In this document: positions 8,567 through 15,449 of the stretch, piece by piece
How positions within the stretch are numbered: the stretch's first letter is position 1
Layout of the letters: each line of letters starts with the position of its first letter
Source: a virus
Strand: one strand, 5' to 3'
DNA: 33,650 nt
Virus record (IMG/VR): IMGVR_UViG_3300023180_000204
Location: 1 to 33,650 of that record
The notes under the pieces: generated by a model
What the model was told of the DNA's origin: nothing
What the model saw: the letters and a program-made list of their open reading frames with translations, nothing else
Databases searched by the model: none
Translations under genes and position numbers: made by a program

Positions 8567-8595
8567 TTTACATTTGATCTGAAAAGTATTATATT
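8567..8595 (+). promoter_or_regulatory. Sigma-70-like promoter with GGGGG box
   Basis: TTTACA (8567-8572), a 17-bp spacer and TATATT (8590-8595). It is preceded by GGGGG at 8562-8566 and an A-rich tract, and followed by TTAGTA. It drives the small genes starting at 8628, which have GGAG 8-10 nt before the ATG. A near-copy occurs at 25452-25480. Confidence 0.75.
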
Positions 8596-8627
8596 AGTAG
8601 TATCAATAGGAAATAGGAGACTACATT

Positions 8628-8939
8628 ATGATTAAAGTTTATCAGATCCCATCCGAAGTTATGGAAAAGCATGATATCATCCCGTTTATGTACGGTATGG
8701 GTAACACGTTTAACCTTCAAGAGAATCTTGACAAATATGTACATGTTGCAGATCTAGACACTAACAGCTTAGATGAAGCTTTCGAGATTGGTAACATTGG
8801 TCCAGAATCCAAATATACCCGTTATGCTAGAATGCACTCACTATCAGTAGGTGATATCCTGGTAGAAGAAACTGGTCAAGCACATGTAATTGCTAAGTTT
8901 GGCTTCGATGAAATTGAATCAGATCTGGAGGCAGCATAA
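8628..8939 (+). CDS. Small phage protein, YodL-like pattern
   Basis: 103 aa. First gene after the 8567 promoter, with AGGAGACTAC before the ATG. The segment RYARMHSLSVGDILVE followed by a GFDEI strand resembles the HSLSVSDV...GF motif of YodL-like domains found in phage and plasmid proteins of unknown function. YQIPSEVM at the N-terminus is compatible. No enzyme motif is seen. The promoter position suggests early or middle expression and a role in host takeover, but this is inference. It ends in a TAATG overlap with the next gene. Confidence 0.6.
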   Translation: MIKVYQIPSEVMEKHDIIPFMYGMGNTFNLQENLDKYVHVADLDTNSLDEAFEIGNIGPESKYTRYARMHSLSVGDILVEETGQAHVIAKFGFDEIESDLEAA

Positions 8940-9160
8940 TGGCTATTATACCTATCGGTTCAGAAAAACTTCCTAAACATGGTTCACCACAAGATCGTGG
9001 TTCAGCAGATCGCTATTACGGCCGTCCATATGATCCTCATTTTTATCCAGAAGGAACCTATAAAGGAACATGTATTACAAAAGAATTCATGACCAATGAG
9101 CAGATTGAAGAGTATAAATACGGTTACGAAAATGAAGAGGACAGAAAGGATTGGGGATGA
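8939..9160 (+). CDS. Small conserved phage protein, unknown function
   Basis: 73 aa, hydrophilic. The pattern QDRGSADRYYGRPYDPHFYPEG is one I recall from short hypothetical proteins in many tailed phages, followed by an acidic tail ending in KDWG. No membrane segment or catalytic motif. TAATG overlap upstream and ATGA overlap downstream show tight coupling. Confidence 0.65.
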   Translation: MAIIPIGSEKLPKHGSPQDRGSADRYYGRPYDPHFYPEGTYKGTCITKEFMTNEQIEEYKYGYENEEDRKDWG

Positions 9161-9249
9161 GCGATTTGGTAACTTACGTTCTCTTGCGGACAGTTCAATA
9201 CGGTCTTCTTTTTATTTTAATTGCTGCTTTACTTACGGAGGTTTTATGA
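9157..9249 (+). CDS. 30-aa single-span membrane peptide
   Basis: ATG overlaps the upstream stop (ATGA) with GGGG just before it, and the stop overlaps the next gene's ATG. The product (MSDLVTYVLLRTVQYGLLFI then LIAALLTEVL) is one hydrophobic helix of about 20 residues. Coupling on both sides argues that it is translated. The function is unknown; a membrane-acting small peptide is the obvious reading. Confidence 0.55.
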   Translation: MSDLVTYVLLRTVQYGLLFILIAALLTEVL

Positions 9250-9629
9250 AATATATTCTCGCAACATCACTCGTTCTAGCAACATGTGCACCTGCATTTG
9301 CTGAAACAACCCAGGATCATTATAAGACTGTAGTGGTACAAAACCCATATACGGTTGAAGTATGTACAAATGGAAATGGGCAATCTGATCTATCAAACTT
9401 TTTAACTGGAGCACTTATTGGTGGTGCTATTGGTAACAATATCCCAGGTGAAAAGAATGGTGGTGCAGCTGGTGCCGTGATTGGTGGTATTCTTAACACT
9501 GAACGAAATAAAAGCCCGCGGTGTCGTACAGAAACCAGATATACAGAAGAGACTCAGACAGTCTATTCTCATTCTACTGTTACCTTTACACACGAGGGTC
9601 GTAGTTACACATTAAGATTTAACAAATAG
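9246..9629 (+). CDS. Exported glycine-zipper protein
   Basis: 127 aa from ATG 9246, which follows ACGGAGGTTTT; longer in-frame starts upstream would destroy the signal peptide. MKYILATSLVLATCAPAFA is a Sec signal with a signal peptidase I site after AFA. The mature part holds a glycine zipper (GALIGGAIGNNIPG and GGAAGAVIGGIL) of the kind found in 17-kDa surface antigen/OsmB-like envelope proteins, then a Thr/Tyr-rich tail. It probably goes to the host periplasm or outer membrane. Such proteins are rare in phages; a role in envelope change or superinfection exclusion is a guess. Confidence 0.72.
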   Translation: MKYILATSLVLATCAPAFAETTQDHYKTVVVQNPYTVEVCTNGNGQSDLSNFLTGALIGGAIGNNIPGEKNGGAAGAVIGGILNTERNKSPRCRTETRYTEETQTVYSHSTVTFTHEGRSYTLRFNK

Positions 9630-9635
9630 GAGTAT

Positions 9636-9815
9636 ATGATGTATGAACCTTATGAAGCTTATATGATGCGACGTATGCGTGAGGAAGATGAAAAAGAGCT
9701 TGCTCGTCAACAAGCAAATGATCCTGTGAAACAGGCCTTTGATAAACTAATGGCTACAATTGATCGCATCGAAGCAAAACTTGATCGTTATGTTGAACAA
9801 CAATGTTCAAAGTAA
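9636..9815 (+). CDS. Small hydrophilic coiled-coil protein
   Basis: 59 aa starting at ATGATG after AGGAGTAT. The sequence is Met-, Arg- and Glu-rich at the N-terminus (YMMRRMREEDEKEL) and predicted helical throughout (FDKLMATIDRIEAKLDRYVEQ with heptad-like spacing). Function unknown. Its last codons overlap the next short gene. Confidence 0.55.
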   Translation: MMYEPYEAYMMRRMREEDEKELARQQANDPVKQAFDKLMATIDRIEAKLDRYVEQQCSK

Positions 9816-9907
9816 TAGCTGCTATTTTAACAATAGCACTTCTTGCCTACAATGACTGGGAGTTGCTTGGTGTATTACATGGTTATGTTATGGAGTTAGT
9901 GAAATGA
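9803..9907 (+). CDS. 34-aa membrane peptide
   Basis: ATG lies inside the 3' end of the previous gene and the stop overlaps the next ATG (ATGA). The product begins MFKVIAAILTIALLAYNDW, a hydrophobic helix with a short polar tail. It could be a short signal-like or transmembrane peptide. The call rests on the coupled layout; there is no strong ribosome site. Confidence 0.4.
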   Translation: MFKVIAAILTIALLAYNDWELLGVLHGYVMELVK

Positions 9908-10059
9908 CATCAGAACAGTTTCAGTTATATGAACGTCGTATTGACAATTGCTTTCGTGCAGCAGAATCTGCGCAAGATCCAGATTTTAAAAAGTTTTGGT
10001 ATCAGACTGCAATGGCTCTGCTACGTAAAATGAATAGGTCACTTAGCTCAGCTGGATAG
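9904..10059 (+). CDS. Small protein whose end runs into tRNA-Arg
   Basis: 51 aa starting in an ATGA overlap. Helical and charged (YERRIDNCFRAAESAQDPDF, then KKFWYQTAMALLRKMN). The sensible protein ends at RKMN, but the stop codon lies 23 nt inside the tRNA-Arg gene, so the last residues (RSLSSAG) are encoded by the tRNA's acceptor and D-arm bases. Function unknown. Confidence 0.6.
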   Translation: MTSEQFQLYERRIDNCFRAAESAQDPDFKKFWYQTAMALLRKMNRSLSSAG

Positions 10060-10113
10060 AGCAACGGTCTTCTAAACCGTAGGTCGAGGGTTCGAATCCT
10101 TCAGTGACCACCA
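10037..10113 (+). tRNA. tRNA-Arg (anticodon TCT)
   Basis: Complete cloverleaf: acceptor GGTCACT pairs with AGTGACC, D arm GCTC...GAGC, anticodon stem ACGGT/ACCGT around CTTCTAA, T loop TTCGAAT, discriminator A and encoded CCA. It reads AGA codons, which are common in the AT-rich phage genes here. The 5' end overlaps the preceding ORF. Confidence 0.96.
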
Positions 10114-10116
10114 TTT

Positions 10117-10193
10117 CGGGGCGTAGCTTAGCCTGGTAAAGCGCCTGGTTTGGGACCAGGAGATCGGGGGTTCGAATCCCTCTGCCCCGACCA
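10117..10193 (+). tRNA. tRNA-Pro (anticodon TGG)
   Basis: Acceptor CGGGGCG pairs with TGCCCCG (one G-T), anticodon stem CCTGG/CCAGG around TTTGGGA, T loop TTCGAAT, discriminator A and encoded CCA. Only 3 nt separate it from tRNA-Arg, so both come from one transcript. It reads CCA, the most frequent proline codon in the neighbouring genes. Confidence 0.95.
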
Positions 10194-10206
10194 TCATAGG
10201 AAAGTC

Positions 10207-12084
10207 ATGGATAATATTTCAATATACGTTTGGGACACATCAAAGATCTTTGGTGTCGGAGAAACTCTTCGTCACCGCCTAAATGATATGACTTGGAAAC
10301 TATTACGTGGCTTTTATCCAAAACGACCCAAAGTAATAGAGGATTTAAACGACCTTTATAATATTAATGATAATCACACCCATACATTGGTAATAGCTTC
10401 TGGTTGCCTTATTATGGATCCAGTAAATTTCGGAATGGGTATTCAGAAACAAATCTTATCTGGATACAAGCTACACGGACAGTTACTGGGTTATAATGAT
10501 CACACTATTATTTCCTTACATGAACAAATGTTTCTTATTGATAATAACCTATTAAAGGAAATGAAAGAAAACGAATTTGTATTCAGTAACTCTGTCAATT
10601 TTTCTAGTAATACTTGGCCAGATATTATTCGATCTGAAGAAAATGTACATGATGATTATACACCAAAACAAATACATCCAGGCAACGGAACAACAAAAAC
10701 TGTAATTAAGTCGGTTAACAAATCTGTTAAAGGCGTATTGGAAGATCTAATTGAATACTGTATATTAAACGGGCACAGTATTAATAACCTAAATGAAAGA
10801 GTAAGGGATTCTAAATTATATTCTTATCATGTAAATGATCCTATACAATTCAGGGAAGCGTTCGGAAGACTAGATCCAACCTTGACTAATCAATATGGTC
10901 AAAAGAATTTTATTAAACATTTTTTAACTAACGGCAAATTCTTTGCATATAACACACAAGATAACCTATTACCACACCGTGGTAAAAAAGATTGTATCAT
11001 TACTGTAGGATCCGGTTGGTTCCCCTGGCTTATAATGGCGAGACTAGGTTCAGAAGAATGTAAGGTTCTAATAGTTGATATTCTACCAGAGAATGTCAAA
11101 TTTCAAGAATGGTTCTTACAAACATATGACCCAGTAAGATATAAAGACTACAAGTGGTCTGATATTATATCGGAATATGGATTTAAGGGTATACATAGGG
11201 GACTCAAGGATCTGTCAGATACGCGCTGGGAATTTCTAAAACAAGAGATTAACGAAAAGTGGGACAGGATTAAATCGTATGATATAAAAACAAAGATTGG
11301 TGATATTATACAATATGATTCTGAAATTTCAAATTATATAAAAAGCTCGCAGAACCCATTTGTTTGGTTTAGCAATTGTTTCTACTATAGCTCTACCTCA
11401 TATAAAACATATGATATGAAAGACTATCTACAACGTCTTATTCGGGACAATAGAAATGTAGCATGGGAAGGTGTATCAGATCTTAATCTTATATCATCCA
11501 GTCCTTATAAATGGAATAACACTTCTTTCTTTCAGAAGGCAGATATACCTCCGTTTGATGTAAATGAATTTATGGAAGAAATACAAAATTTAGAAAAAAA
11601 TAATCTTTTTGTAGAACATAGAACCAGTGACAGCCAGGGATGGGAAAGCTTCTGTATTCATGGTAGACGATACGATGCAACAGCTGACGTTGGTAATGTT
11701 GGTGGTCGAATGGTATGGACTCGAGAAGCAAAAATCCACTGTCCAAAAATAACTGAATATGTTCGATCATCTAATATCAAGAGTGAATATCACCGTGTGC
11801 GTATTATGAAGTTATTACCTGGTGGTTATATTAATATACATAATGATGACTTCGAAGGTATGAGATCCCCATGGGCTTTAAACATAGCAGTAAATAATCC
11901 TAAAGACTGTGAAATGCACTTTTGGGATCAAAGGTTTTCTTATTTGGGTAAAGTCAGATGGAGGCCTGGCGTAGCTTTCAAACTTAGAATACAATATAAT
12001 CACATTGTTCGTAATTTAAGTAATGAAACAAGATATCATATTATTGTACATGGCACTGGCGGGGATTTTCCTGACACACTTTAA
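10207..12084 (+). CDS. Three-part protein with C-terminal 2OG-Fe(II) oxygenase (Asp/Asn hydroxylase-like) domain
   Basis: 625 aa from ATG 10207 (AGGAAAGTC before it); the longer frame runs into tRNA-Pro and is rejected. Residues 1-150 form an alpha/beta domain without a clear family (LVIASGCLIMD, ISLHEQMFLID). Residues 262-300 look like a nucleotide- or AdoMet-binding Rossmann unit (CIITVGSGWFPWL, then KVLIVDILPEN). The C-terminus has H545-x-D547, H599 and R609 in the order of aspartyl/asparaginyl beta-hydroxylase-like oxygenases (IHNDD, then NHIVRNLSNETRYH). The third domain probably hydroxylates a protein or small substrate. The gene stands alone between the tRNAs and a terminator. The role of the fusion is unknown. 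Confidence 0.68.
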   Translation: MDNISIYVWDTSKIFGVGETLRHRLNDMTWKLLRGFYPKRPKVIEDLNDLYNINDNHTHTLVIASGCLIMDPVNFGMGIQKQILSGYKLHGQLLGYNDHTIISLHEQMFLIDNNLLKEMKENEFVFSNSVNFSSNTWPDIIRSEENVHDDYTPKQIHPGNGTTKTVIKSVNKSVKGVLEDLIEYCILNGHSINNLNERVRDSKLYSYHVNDPIQFREAFGRLDPTLTNQYGQKNFIKHFLTNGKFFAYNTQDNLLPHRGKKDCIITVGSGWFPWLIMARLGSEECKVLIVDILPENVKFQEWFLQTYDPVRYKDYKWSDIISEYGFKGIHRGLKDLSDTRWEFLKQEINEKWDRIKSYDIKTKIGDIIQYDSEISNYIKSSQNPFVWFSNCFYYSSTSYKTYDMKDYLQRLIRDNRNVAWEGVSDLNLISSSPYKWNNTSFFQKADIPPFDVNEFMEEIQNLEKNNLFVEHRTSDSQGWESFCIHGRRYDATADVGNVGGRMVWTREAKIHCPKITEYVRSSNIKSEYHRVRIMKLLPGGYINIHNDDFEGMRSPWALNIAVNNPKDCEMHFWDQRFSYLGKVRWRPGVAFKLRIQYNHIVRNLSNETRYHIIVHGTGGDFPDTL

Positions 12085-12087
12085 ACG

Positions 12088-12095
12088 CATAAATA
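12088..12095 (+). promoter_or_regulatory. Candidate late promoter CATAAATA
   Basis: CATAAATA differs from the T4-type late box TATAAATA only in the first base, and lies in an intergenic region within AAACGCATAAATAT, the same context as the box before gp32 at 28456. Transcription would begin near 12101. Confidence 0.5.
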
Positions 12096-12100
12096 TATCG

Positions 12101-12178
12101 CATCCAGCATTTATATGCTGGCTCTGCTTAATATAAACTAGGGCATCTTGATAGCATAACAAGCTCTGCCCTTCTTTT
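12101..12178 (+). ncRNA. Candidate short two-hairpin RNA, or leader with attenuator
   Basis: Starting at the expected start point of the late box, the region folds into a perfect 7-bp hairpin (CCAGCAT/ATGCTGG, 12104-12121) and then a rho-independent terminator (12141-12178). No ORF lies inside. It could be an independent roughly 78-nt RNA or a leader limiting read-through into the lysis genes. Inferred from structure only. Confidence 0.4.
12141..12178 (+). terminator. Rho-independent terminator before the lysis cassette
   Basis: GGGCA (12141-12145) pairs with TGCCC (12167-12171), and CTTG (12147-12150) with CAAG (12160-12163), with a small internal loop. TTCTTTT follows at once. It ends the transcript of the upstream gene or of the short RNA. 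Confidence 0.75.
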
Positions 12179-12194
12179 AACTTAAGAGGAACAT

Positions 12195-12707
12195 ATGGCT
12201 GTCAAAAACTGGGAAATAGCCCTGGATACAATTCTCCATCATGAAGGTGGTTATGTTAACCATCCGAAAGACCCAGGTGGTGAAACTAATCTAGGTGTAA
12301 CTAAACGGGTTTACGAAGAACATGGTGGGACAAAAGACATGCAAGATCTTACAGTCGAAGATGTATCACCAATCTATAAGAAAAGCTATTGGGATCGCGT
12401 TAAGGGAGACGATTTACCGTCTGGCCTTGATCTATGTGTGTTTGATTTCAGTGTCAATGCCGGTACTGGCCGTGGCGCTAAGTATCTACAACGCATGGTA
12501 GGTGCAACAGCTGATGGTGCAATCGGTCCAGCTACACTCAGAGCCGTTGGTAATTATGTAGAAGAAGTAGGTGTTGCTGCTGCTATTGATAATTATCAAG
12601 AAGCAAGGCAGGGATACTACGAAAAGCTCAAAACATTTGAAACTTTCGGCAGAGGGTGGACACGTCGTGTAAATGAAACGACAGAGGCCGCACATAAATT
12701 AGTATGA
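12195..12707 (+). CDS. Endolysin, glycoside hydrolase family 108
   Basis: 170 aa, the usual GH108 length. HHEGGYVNHPKDPGGETNLG carries the catalytic glutamate (E17) in the EGGYVN motif. The middle VFDFSVNAGTGRGAKYLQ and GADGxIGPxT-like ATADGAIGPATLRAV match the C-terminal peptidoglycan-binding domain seen in the family. It cleaves the glycan backbone of host peptidoglycan during lysis. There is no signal peptide, so it needs a holin. AGAGGAACAT precedes the ATG. The stop overlaps the next gene (ATGA), which starts a row of membrane proteins. Confidence 0.92.
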   Translation: MAVKNWEIALDTILHHEGGYVNHPKDPGGETNLGVTKRVYEEHGGTKDMQDLTVEDVSPIYKKSYWDRVKGDDLPSGLDLCVFDFSVNAGTGRGAKYLQRMVGATADGAIGPATLRAVGNYVEEVGVAAAIDNYQEARQGYYEKLKTFETFGRGWTRRVNETTEAAHKLV

Positions 12708-12991
12708 TAGAAAGAATGTTCGATGATACCTTGTGGATTTACACAGCAATTGCTGGATCTCTGCTCGGCGCTGCATTCTTAGCATACTTTAAAGATACGA
12801 GAGCTGGTCTATGGTGTTATGCTAAATTAGATCAGTTTTTGGACTACCTTGTCGAAAGATGGGGATTAACTTGGTTTGAACAACCAACTGACGCATGGAG
12901 AAAGAAGTATCCATACGTTACAAAAAAAATCGATGAATTAGAAAGTAGAATAAAGGAGTTAGAAAATGAATTGGGTAAGAAAAAGAATTGA
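12704..12991 (+). CDS. Membrane-anchored coiled-coil protein of the lysis cassette
   Basis: 95 aa. A hydrophobic helix at about residues 9-27 (LWIYTAIAGSLLGAAFLAYF) is followed by a charged region and a C-terminal heptad coil (KIDELESRIKELENELGKK). Its ATG overlaps the endolysin stop. The position suggests a holin, pinholin or spanin-like partner, but a single span plus coil is not diagnostic. Confidence 0.62.
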   Translation: MIERMFDDTLWIYTAIAGSLLGAAFLAYFKDTRAGLWCYAKLDQFLDYLVERWGLTWFEQPTDAWRKKYPYVTKKIDELESRIKELENELGKKKN

Positions 12992-13124
12992 AGAAAGAAC
13001 CTCTTGGGATGGTGCTGCACTTATTGCAGTCGGGGTGATTGTTCTTATTGCTGGACCATTTGCTAAACTGGCCGCTTATGCTGCCATCGCTTACGGCGCA
13101 TGGACTATCTGGAAGTCAGAATGA
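12966..13124 (+). CDS. 52-aa two-span membrane protein, holin candidate
   Basis: Starts inside the end of the previous gene and ends in an ATGA overlap. MNWVRKRIEERTSWDGAAL is amphipathic and basic; ALIAVGVIVLIAGPFAKLA and AAYAAIAYGAWTIWKSE are two hydrophobic stretches with a short turn. I recall similar small proteins beside lysis genes of T4-like cyanophages. Small size, two spans, charged ends and location make it the best holin candidate here, though unproven. Confidence 0.6.
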   Translation: MNWVRKRIEERTSWDGAALIAVGVIVLIAGPFAKLAAYAAIAYGAWTIWKSE

Positions 13125-13462
13125 ATATGAAATTTGGAATTGGTGTCGTAGTTGCCATTGTAATGCAGGTATCTGCATTTGTTTGGTGGACAGCTCAACA
13201 AGCACAAACAATAGAAACACTTAAAGCCGAAGTAAGTGAACTTACCAGCAAGATGGCTATAGAAGATGAAGTCAATATGGCTCGTGATATTTTTGATATA
13301 AAAGCTAGACTAGAAGAACACGAACAATGGATATCGGAAAATTATAACGAAATTGAAGATCTAATTGACTTTGCAACATTCACAGAAAACAGATGGGCAA
13401 AAGAATATGCAAATGATCCGTCATACGAAAGAAAATTTGGAACTAAGGAACCTGTAAAATGA
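13121..13462 (+). CDS. i-spanin-like membrane/coiled-coil protein
   Basis: 113 aa from ATG 13121 (GGAAG 5 nt upstream, ATGA overlap); the ATG at 13100 lies inside the previous gene. One N-terminal transmembrane helix (FGIGVVVAIVMQVSAFVWW) is followed by a long helical, acidic region with heptads (TIETLKAEVSELTSKMAIED). This is the topology of an inner-membrane spanin. No lipoprotein o-spanin gene is obvious nearby, so a unimolecular or unrelated role is possible. Confidence 0.52.
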   Translation: MNMKFGIGVVVAIVMQVSAFVWWTAQQAQTIETLKAEVSELTSKMAIEDEVNMARDIFDIKARLEEHEQWISENYNEIEDLIDFATFTENRWAKEYANDPSYERKFGTKEPVK

Positions 13463-13674
13463 GACAAGTTTTATTGAATGCCTTTAAGGCACACGCTGTT
13501 GGACACATCGAAAAACATTGTGCAAATATCGAGGTGTATCTCGCTAATCCAGCTGGGATTGGTGAGCACTCAGATATTATTGAGGCAATAGAAATTGAAA
13601 TGGAACAGATCGCTAAGTACGACGATCTACTTGAAATGGCTAATAAGTATTTCCCAGATGACAAAAAATCGTGA
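13459..13674 (+). CDS. Small conserved T4-like phage protein, unknown function
   Basis: 71 aa, soluble and helical. AHAVGHIEKHCANIEVYLAN and GIGEHSDIIEAIEIEMEQIA form a pattern I recall from short proteins of many marine T4-like phages. It has no known function. ATGA overlap at the start and a 17-nt overlap with the aminotransferase gene at the end. Confidence 0.68.
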   Translation: MRQVLLNAFKAHAVGHIEKHCANIEVYLANPAGIGEHSDIIEAIEIEMEQIAKYDDLLEMANKYFPDDKKS

Positions 13675-14782
13675 ACTTCGCGGATTTAATTATAAAAATA
13701 CACCTCTAAAAAAAATATCCCACGCTGACGGTTGGCGTATATATTTTGACGATGGAACAAATGAGCTAGATCTATCGATGGGTGGGTCTAGCTTTATTCT
13801 TGGTTATAACAATCCAGCTGTAATAAAGGGTGTTGAAGACGATCTTTTACAGTTCGGTCGATGCCAATCCAATCGTGGCCATTATACTGATAAGACAGCT
13901 GAAGCTGCAAAGATTCTAACAGAGACCGGTAAGTGGTCTTGGTTCAGCTGGGCAGTTACTGGTACTAGCGCTGTTGAAGCTGCTGTTGCTATGAATGATT
14001 CGTATTGGGGTAATACGACAAATAAGATTATTACATTTCCTATTACTTGGCATGGTACAAGTTATCTTACTAAAGCTCTTGGTGGTACTATCAAAGATAA
14101 TAGAGTAATATACTGTAAGGATCTAAAAGAGGTAGAATATCAAATACGACTAGCCAATAAGGTTGGTGCAGTACTGATAGATACTTGTTCTTGGTTCCAA
14201 GGCAATTTACTTAGAGAACGTCATTGGTGGGAAAAACTAAGATTGATATGTGACAAACACCATGTTCTTCTAATTGTTGATGATGTTGCTAATGGATGGG
14301 GTAAGTGTAAAGCTTTCTATTCATATGAAACATTTGGCCGCGGGGTAAAGCCTGACATCTCTGCAGTTGGTAAATCACTTGCTGCAGGATATACACCTAT
14401 TGGTGCTGCAGTATGTAATAATAAAGTAGGATCTGTTATTTCTGAACCTGGTAAATGGAATTTTAATCATACACATCAACCAAATATGGCTGGTATTACT
14501 ATGATGATTAATACTTACAATTATATCCAAGAACATAATCTGATGAAGCATGCCTCAGTAATTGAACGACGCTTACAGGATATGGCTTTTGATATGATAA
14601 AAAAGAAAAAGATTGTATCCTTTAAATCAGCAGGATTATTCCTAACACTTGAATATGGTGATGATCTAAATGTTACTGTTGGGTTAAGCTCTCAGGTAAA
14701 TAGGAATAAGTTAAGAATCTGTGCACCACTTATTGCCAACGATCAATATTTTGATGAACTAAGAGAAGTACTTTATGCTTAA
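13658..14782 (+). CDS. Class III (PLP-dependent) aminotransferase-like enzyme
   Basis: 374 aa from ATG 13658; the open frame upstream lies over the previous gene. The fold-type I motifs are present: phosphate-binding GTSAVEAA (residues 102-109), IVDDVANGWGK where D208 should hold the pyridine nitrogen, and VGKSLAAGYTPIGAAV with K239 as Schiff-base lysine. Class III members include glutamate-1-semialdehyde aminomutase-like and sugar/amine aminotransferases. A final HTHQPNMAGITMM segment fits the family. It is slightly short for the class. It may supply an amino sugar or amino acid for the modification block that follows; substrate unknown. Confidence 0.82.
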   Translation: MTKNRELRGFNYKNTPLKKISHADGWRIYFDDGTNELDLSMGGSSFILGYNNPAVIKGVEDDLLQFGRCQSNRGHYTDKTAEAAKILTETGKWSWFSWAVTGTSAVEAAVAMNDSYWGNTTNKIITFPITWHGTSYLTKALGGTIKDNRVIYCKDLKEVEYQIRLANKVGAVLIDTCSWFQGNLLRERHWWEKLRLICDKHHVLLIVDDVANGWGKCKAFYSYETFGRGVKPDISAVGKSLAAGYTPIGAAVCNNKVGSVISEPGKWNFNHTHQPNMAGITMMINTYNYIQEHNLMKHASVIERRLQDMAFDMIKKKKIVSFKSAGLFLTLEYGDDLNVTVGLSSQVNRNKLRICAPLIANDQYFDELREVLYA

Positions 14783-15449
14783 ACATAGTCTACCATCTAC
14801 TGATATTACCCCTCTTCGTCAGGAATGTTTTGCAGAGTTACCTATTAAGTTATCATCAGACTTTATAACTAATACCCTTAGTATGATACCGAAACTTGAT
14901 TGGTTTACTGCAAAGTTGAATCATAGAGAGTATGGTGAATCAGATGGAAGACCTGATCAAGTTAAAAAGGGTAATCCACTAGGTATTAGTAACGATATTG
15001 ATACGAAACTAATTACTAGACAACTTCGTAGCTCATTAAAAATACAGAACGGTTTAAGTATGATTGGGGATATCAGACACCCTAAATTTAAAGCTACTGA
15101 AGAAATATATCAAATCCTGAAACCGATCGAGGATCATCTAGGTGCTGTTCTAATGTTTTCTTTTGAAAGTGATGAAGGACTTATACCACATAAAGATGGT
15201 GGAGGTGGATGCAGAATATATATACCAATACATCCTATAGGTGAAGAATACAGTCGATTAGAGATGTATTATAACAATGACATTTATTATGTTTATCATT
15301 ATGAAGATCCCCCGAAAATGTATCTGTTTTCCCAAGAAGTACCACACGCTATTTTTAATCAAGGTTATCCAAAAAGATACAATCTTCAAATCCAATGTAA
15401 GCATGACTATAAAACGATGTTGAAGATACTTGATGAAAGTTTTAGTTAG
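14775..15449 (+). CDS. 2OG-Fe(II) oxygenase, Asp/Asn hydroxylase-like
   Basis: 224 aa. Metal ligands H139-x-D141 (IPHKDGGGG) and H191 (EVPHAIFNQG) plus R201 for 2-oxoglutarate follow the jelly-roll oxygenase order. IYIPIHPIG and MYYNNDIYY are the intervening strands. It overlaps the aminotransferase by 8 nt and the radical SAM gene by 17 nt. It probably hydroxylates a protein side chain or small molecule. Second of three such domains in the window. Confidence 0.72.
   Translation: MLKHSLPSTDITPLRQECFAELPIKLSSDFITNTLSMIPKLDWFTAKLNHREYGESDGRPDQVKKGNPLGISNDIDTKLITRQLRSSLKIQNGLSMIGDIRHPKFKATEEIYQILKPIEDHLGAVLMFSFESDEGLIPHKDGGGGCRIYIPIHPIGEEYSRLEMYYNNDIYYVYHYEDPPKMYLFSQEVPHAIFNQGYPKRYNLQIQCKHDYKTMLKILDESFS

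Noticed and set aside
9096-9245. Upstream extension of the glycine-zipper protein
   Set aside because: It would bury the signal peptide and overlaps two other genes.
10150-10206. Upstream extension of the 625-aa protein
   Set aside because: It runs through tRNA-Pro; the ATG at 10207 has a ribosome site and follows the tRNA.
12104-12121. Terminator at the first hairpin of the 12 kb intergenic region
   Set aside because: Good stem but no T-tract after it; the following hairpin at 12141 has one.
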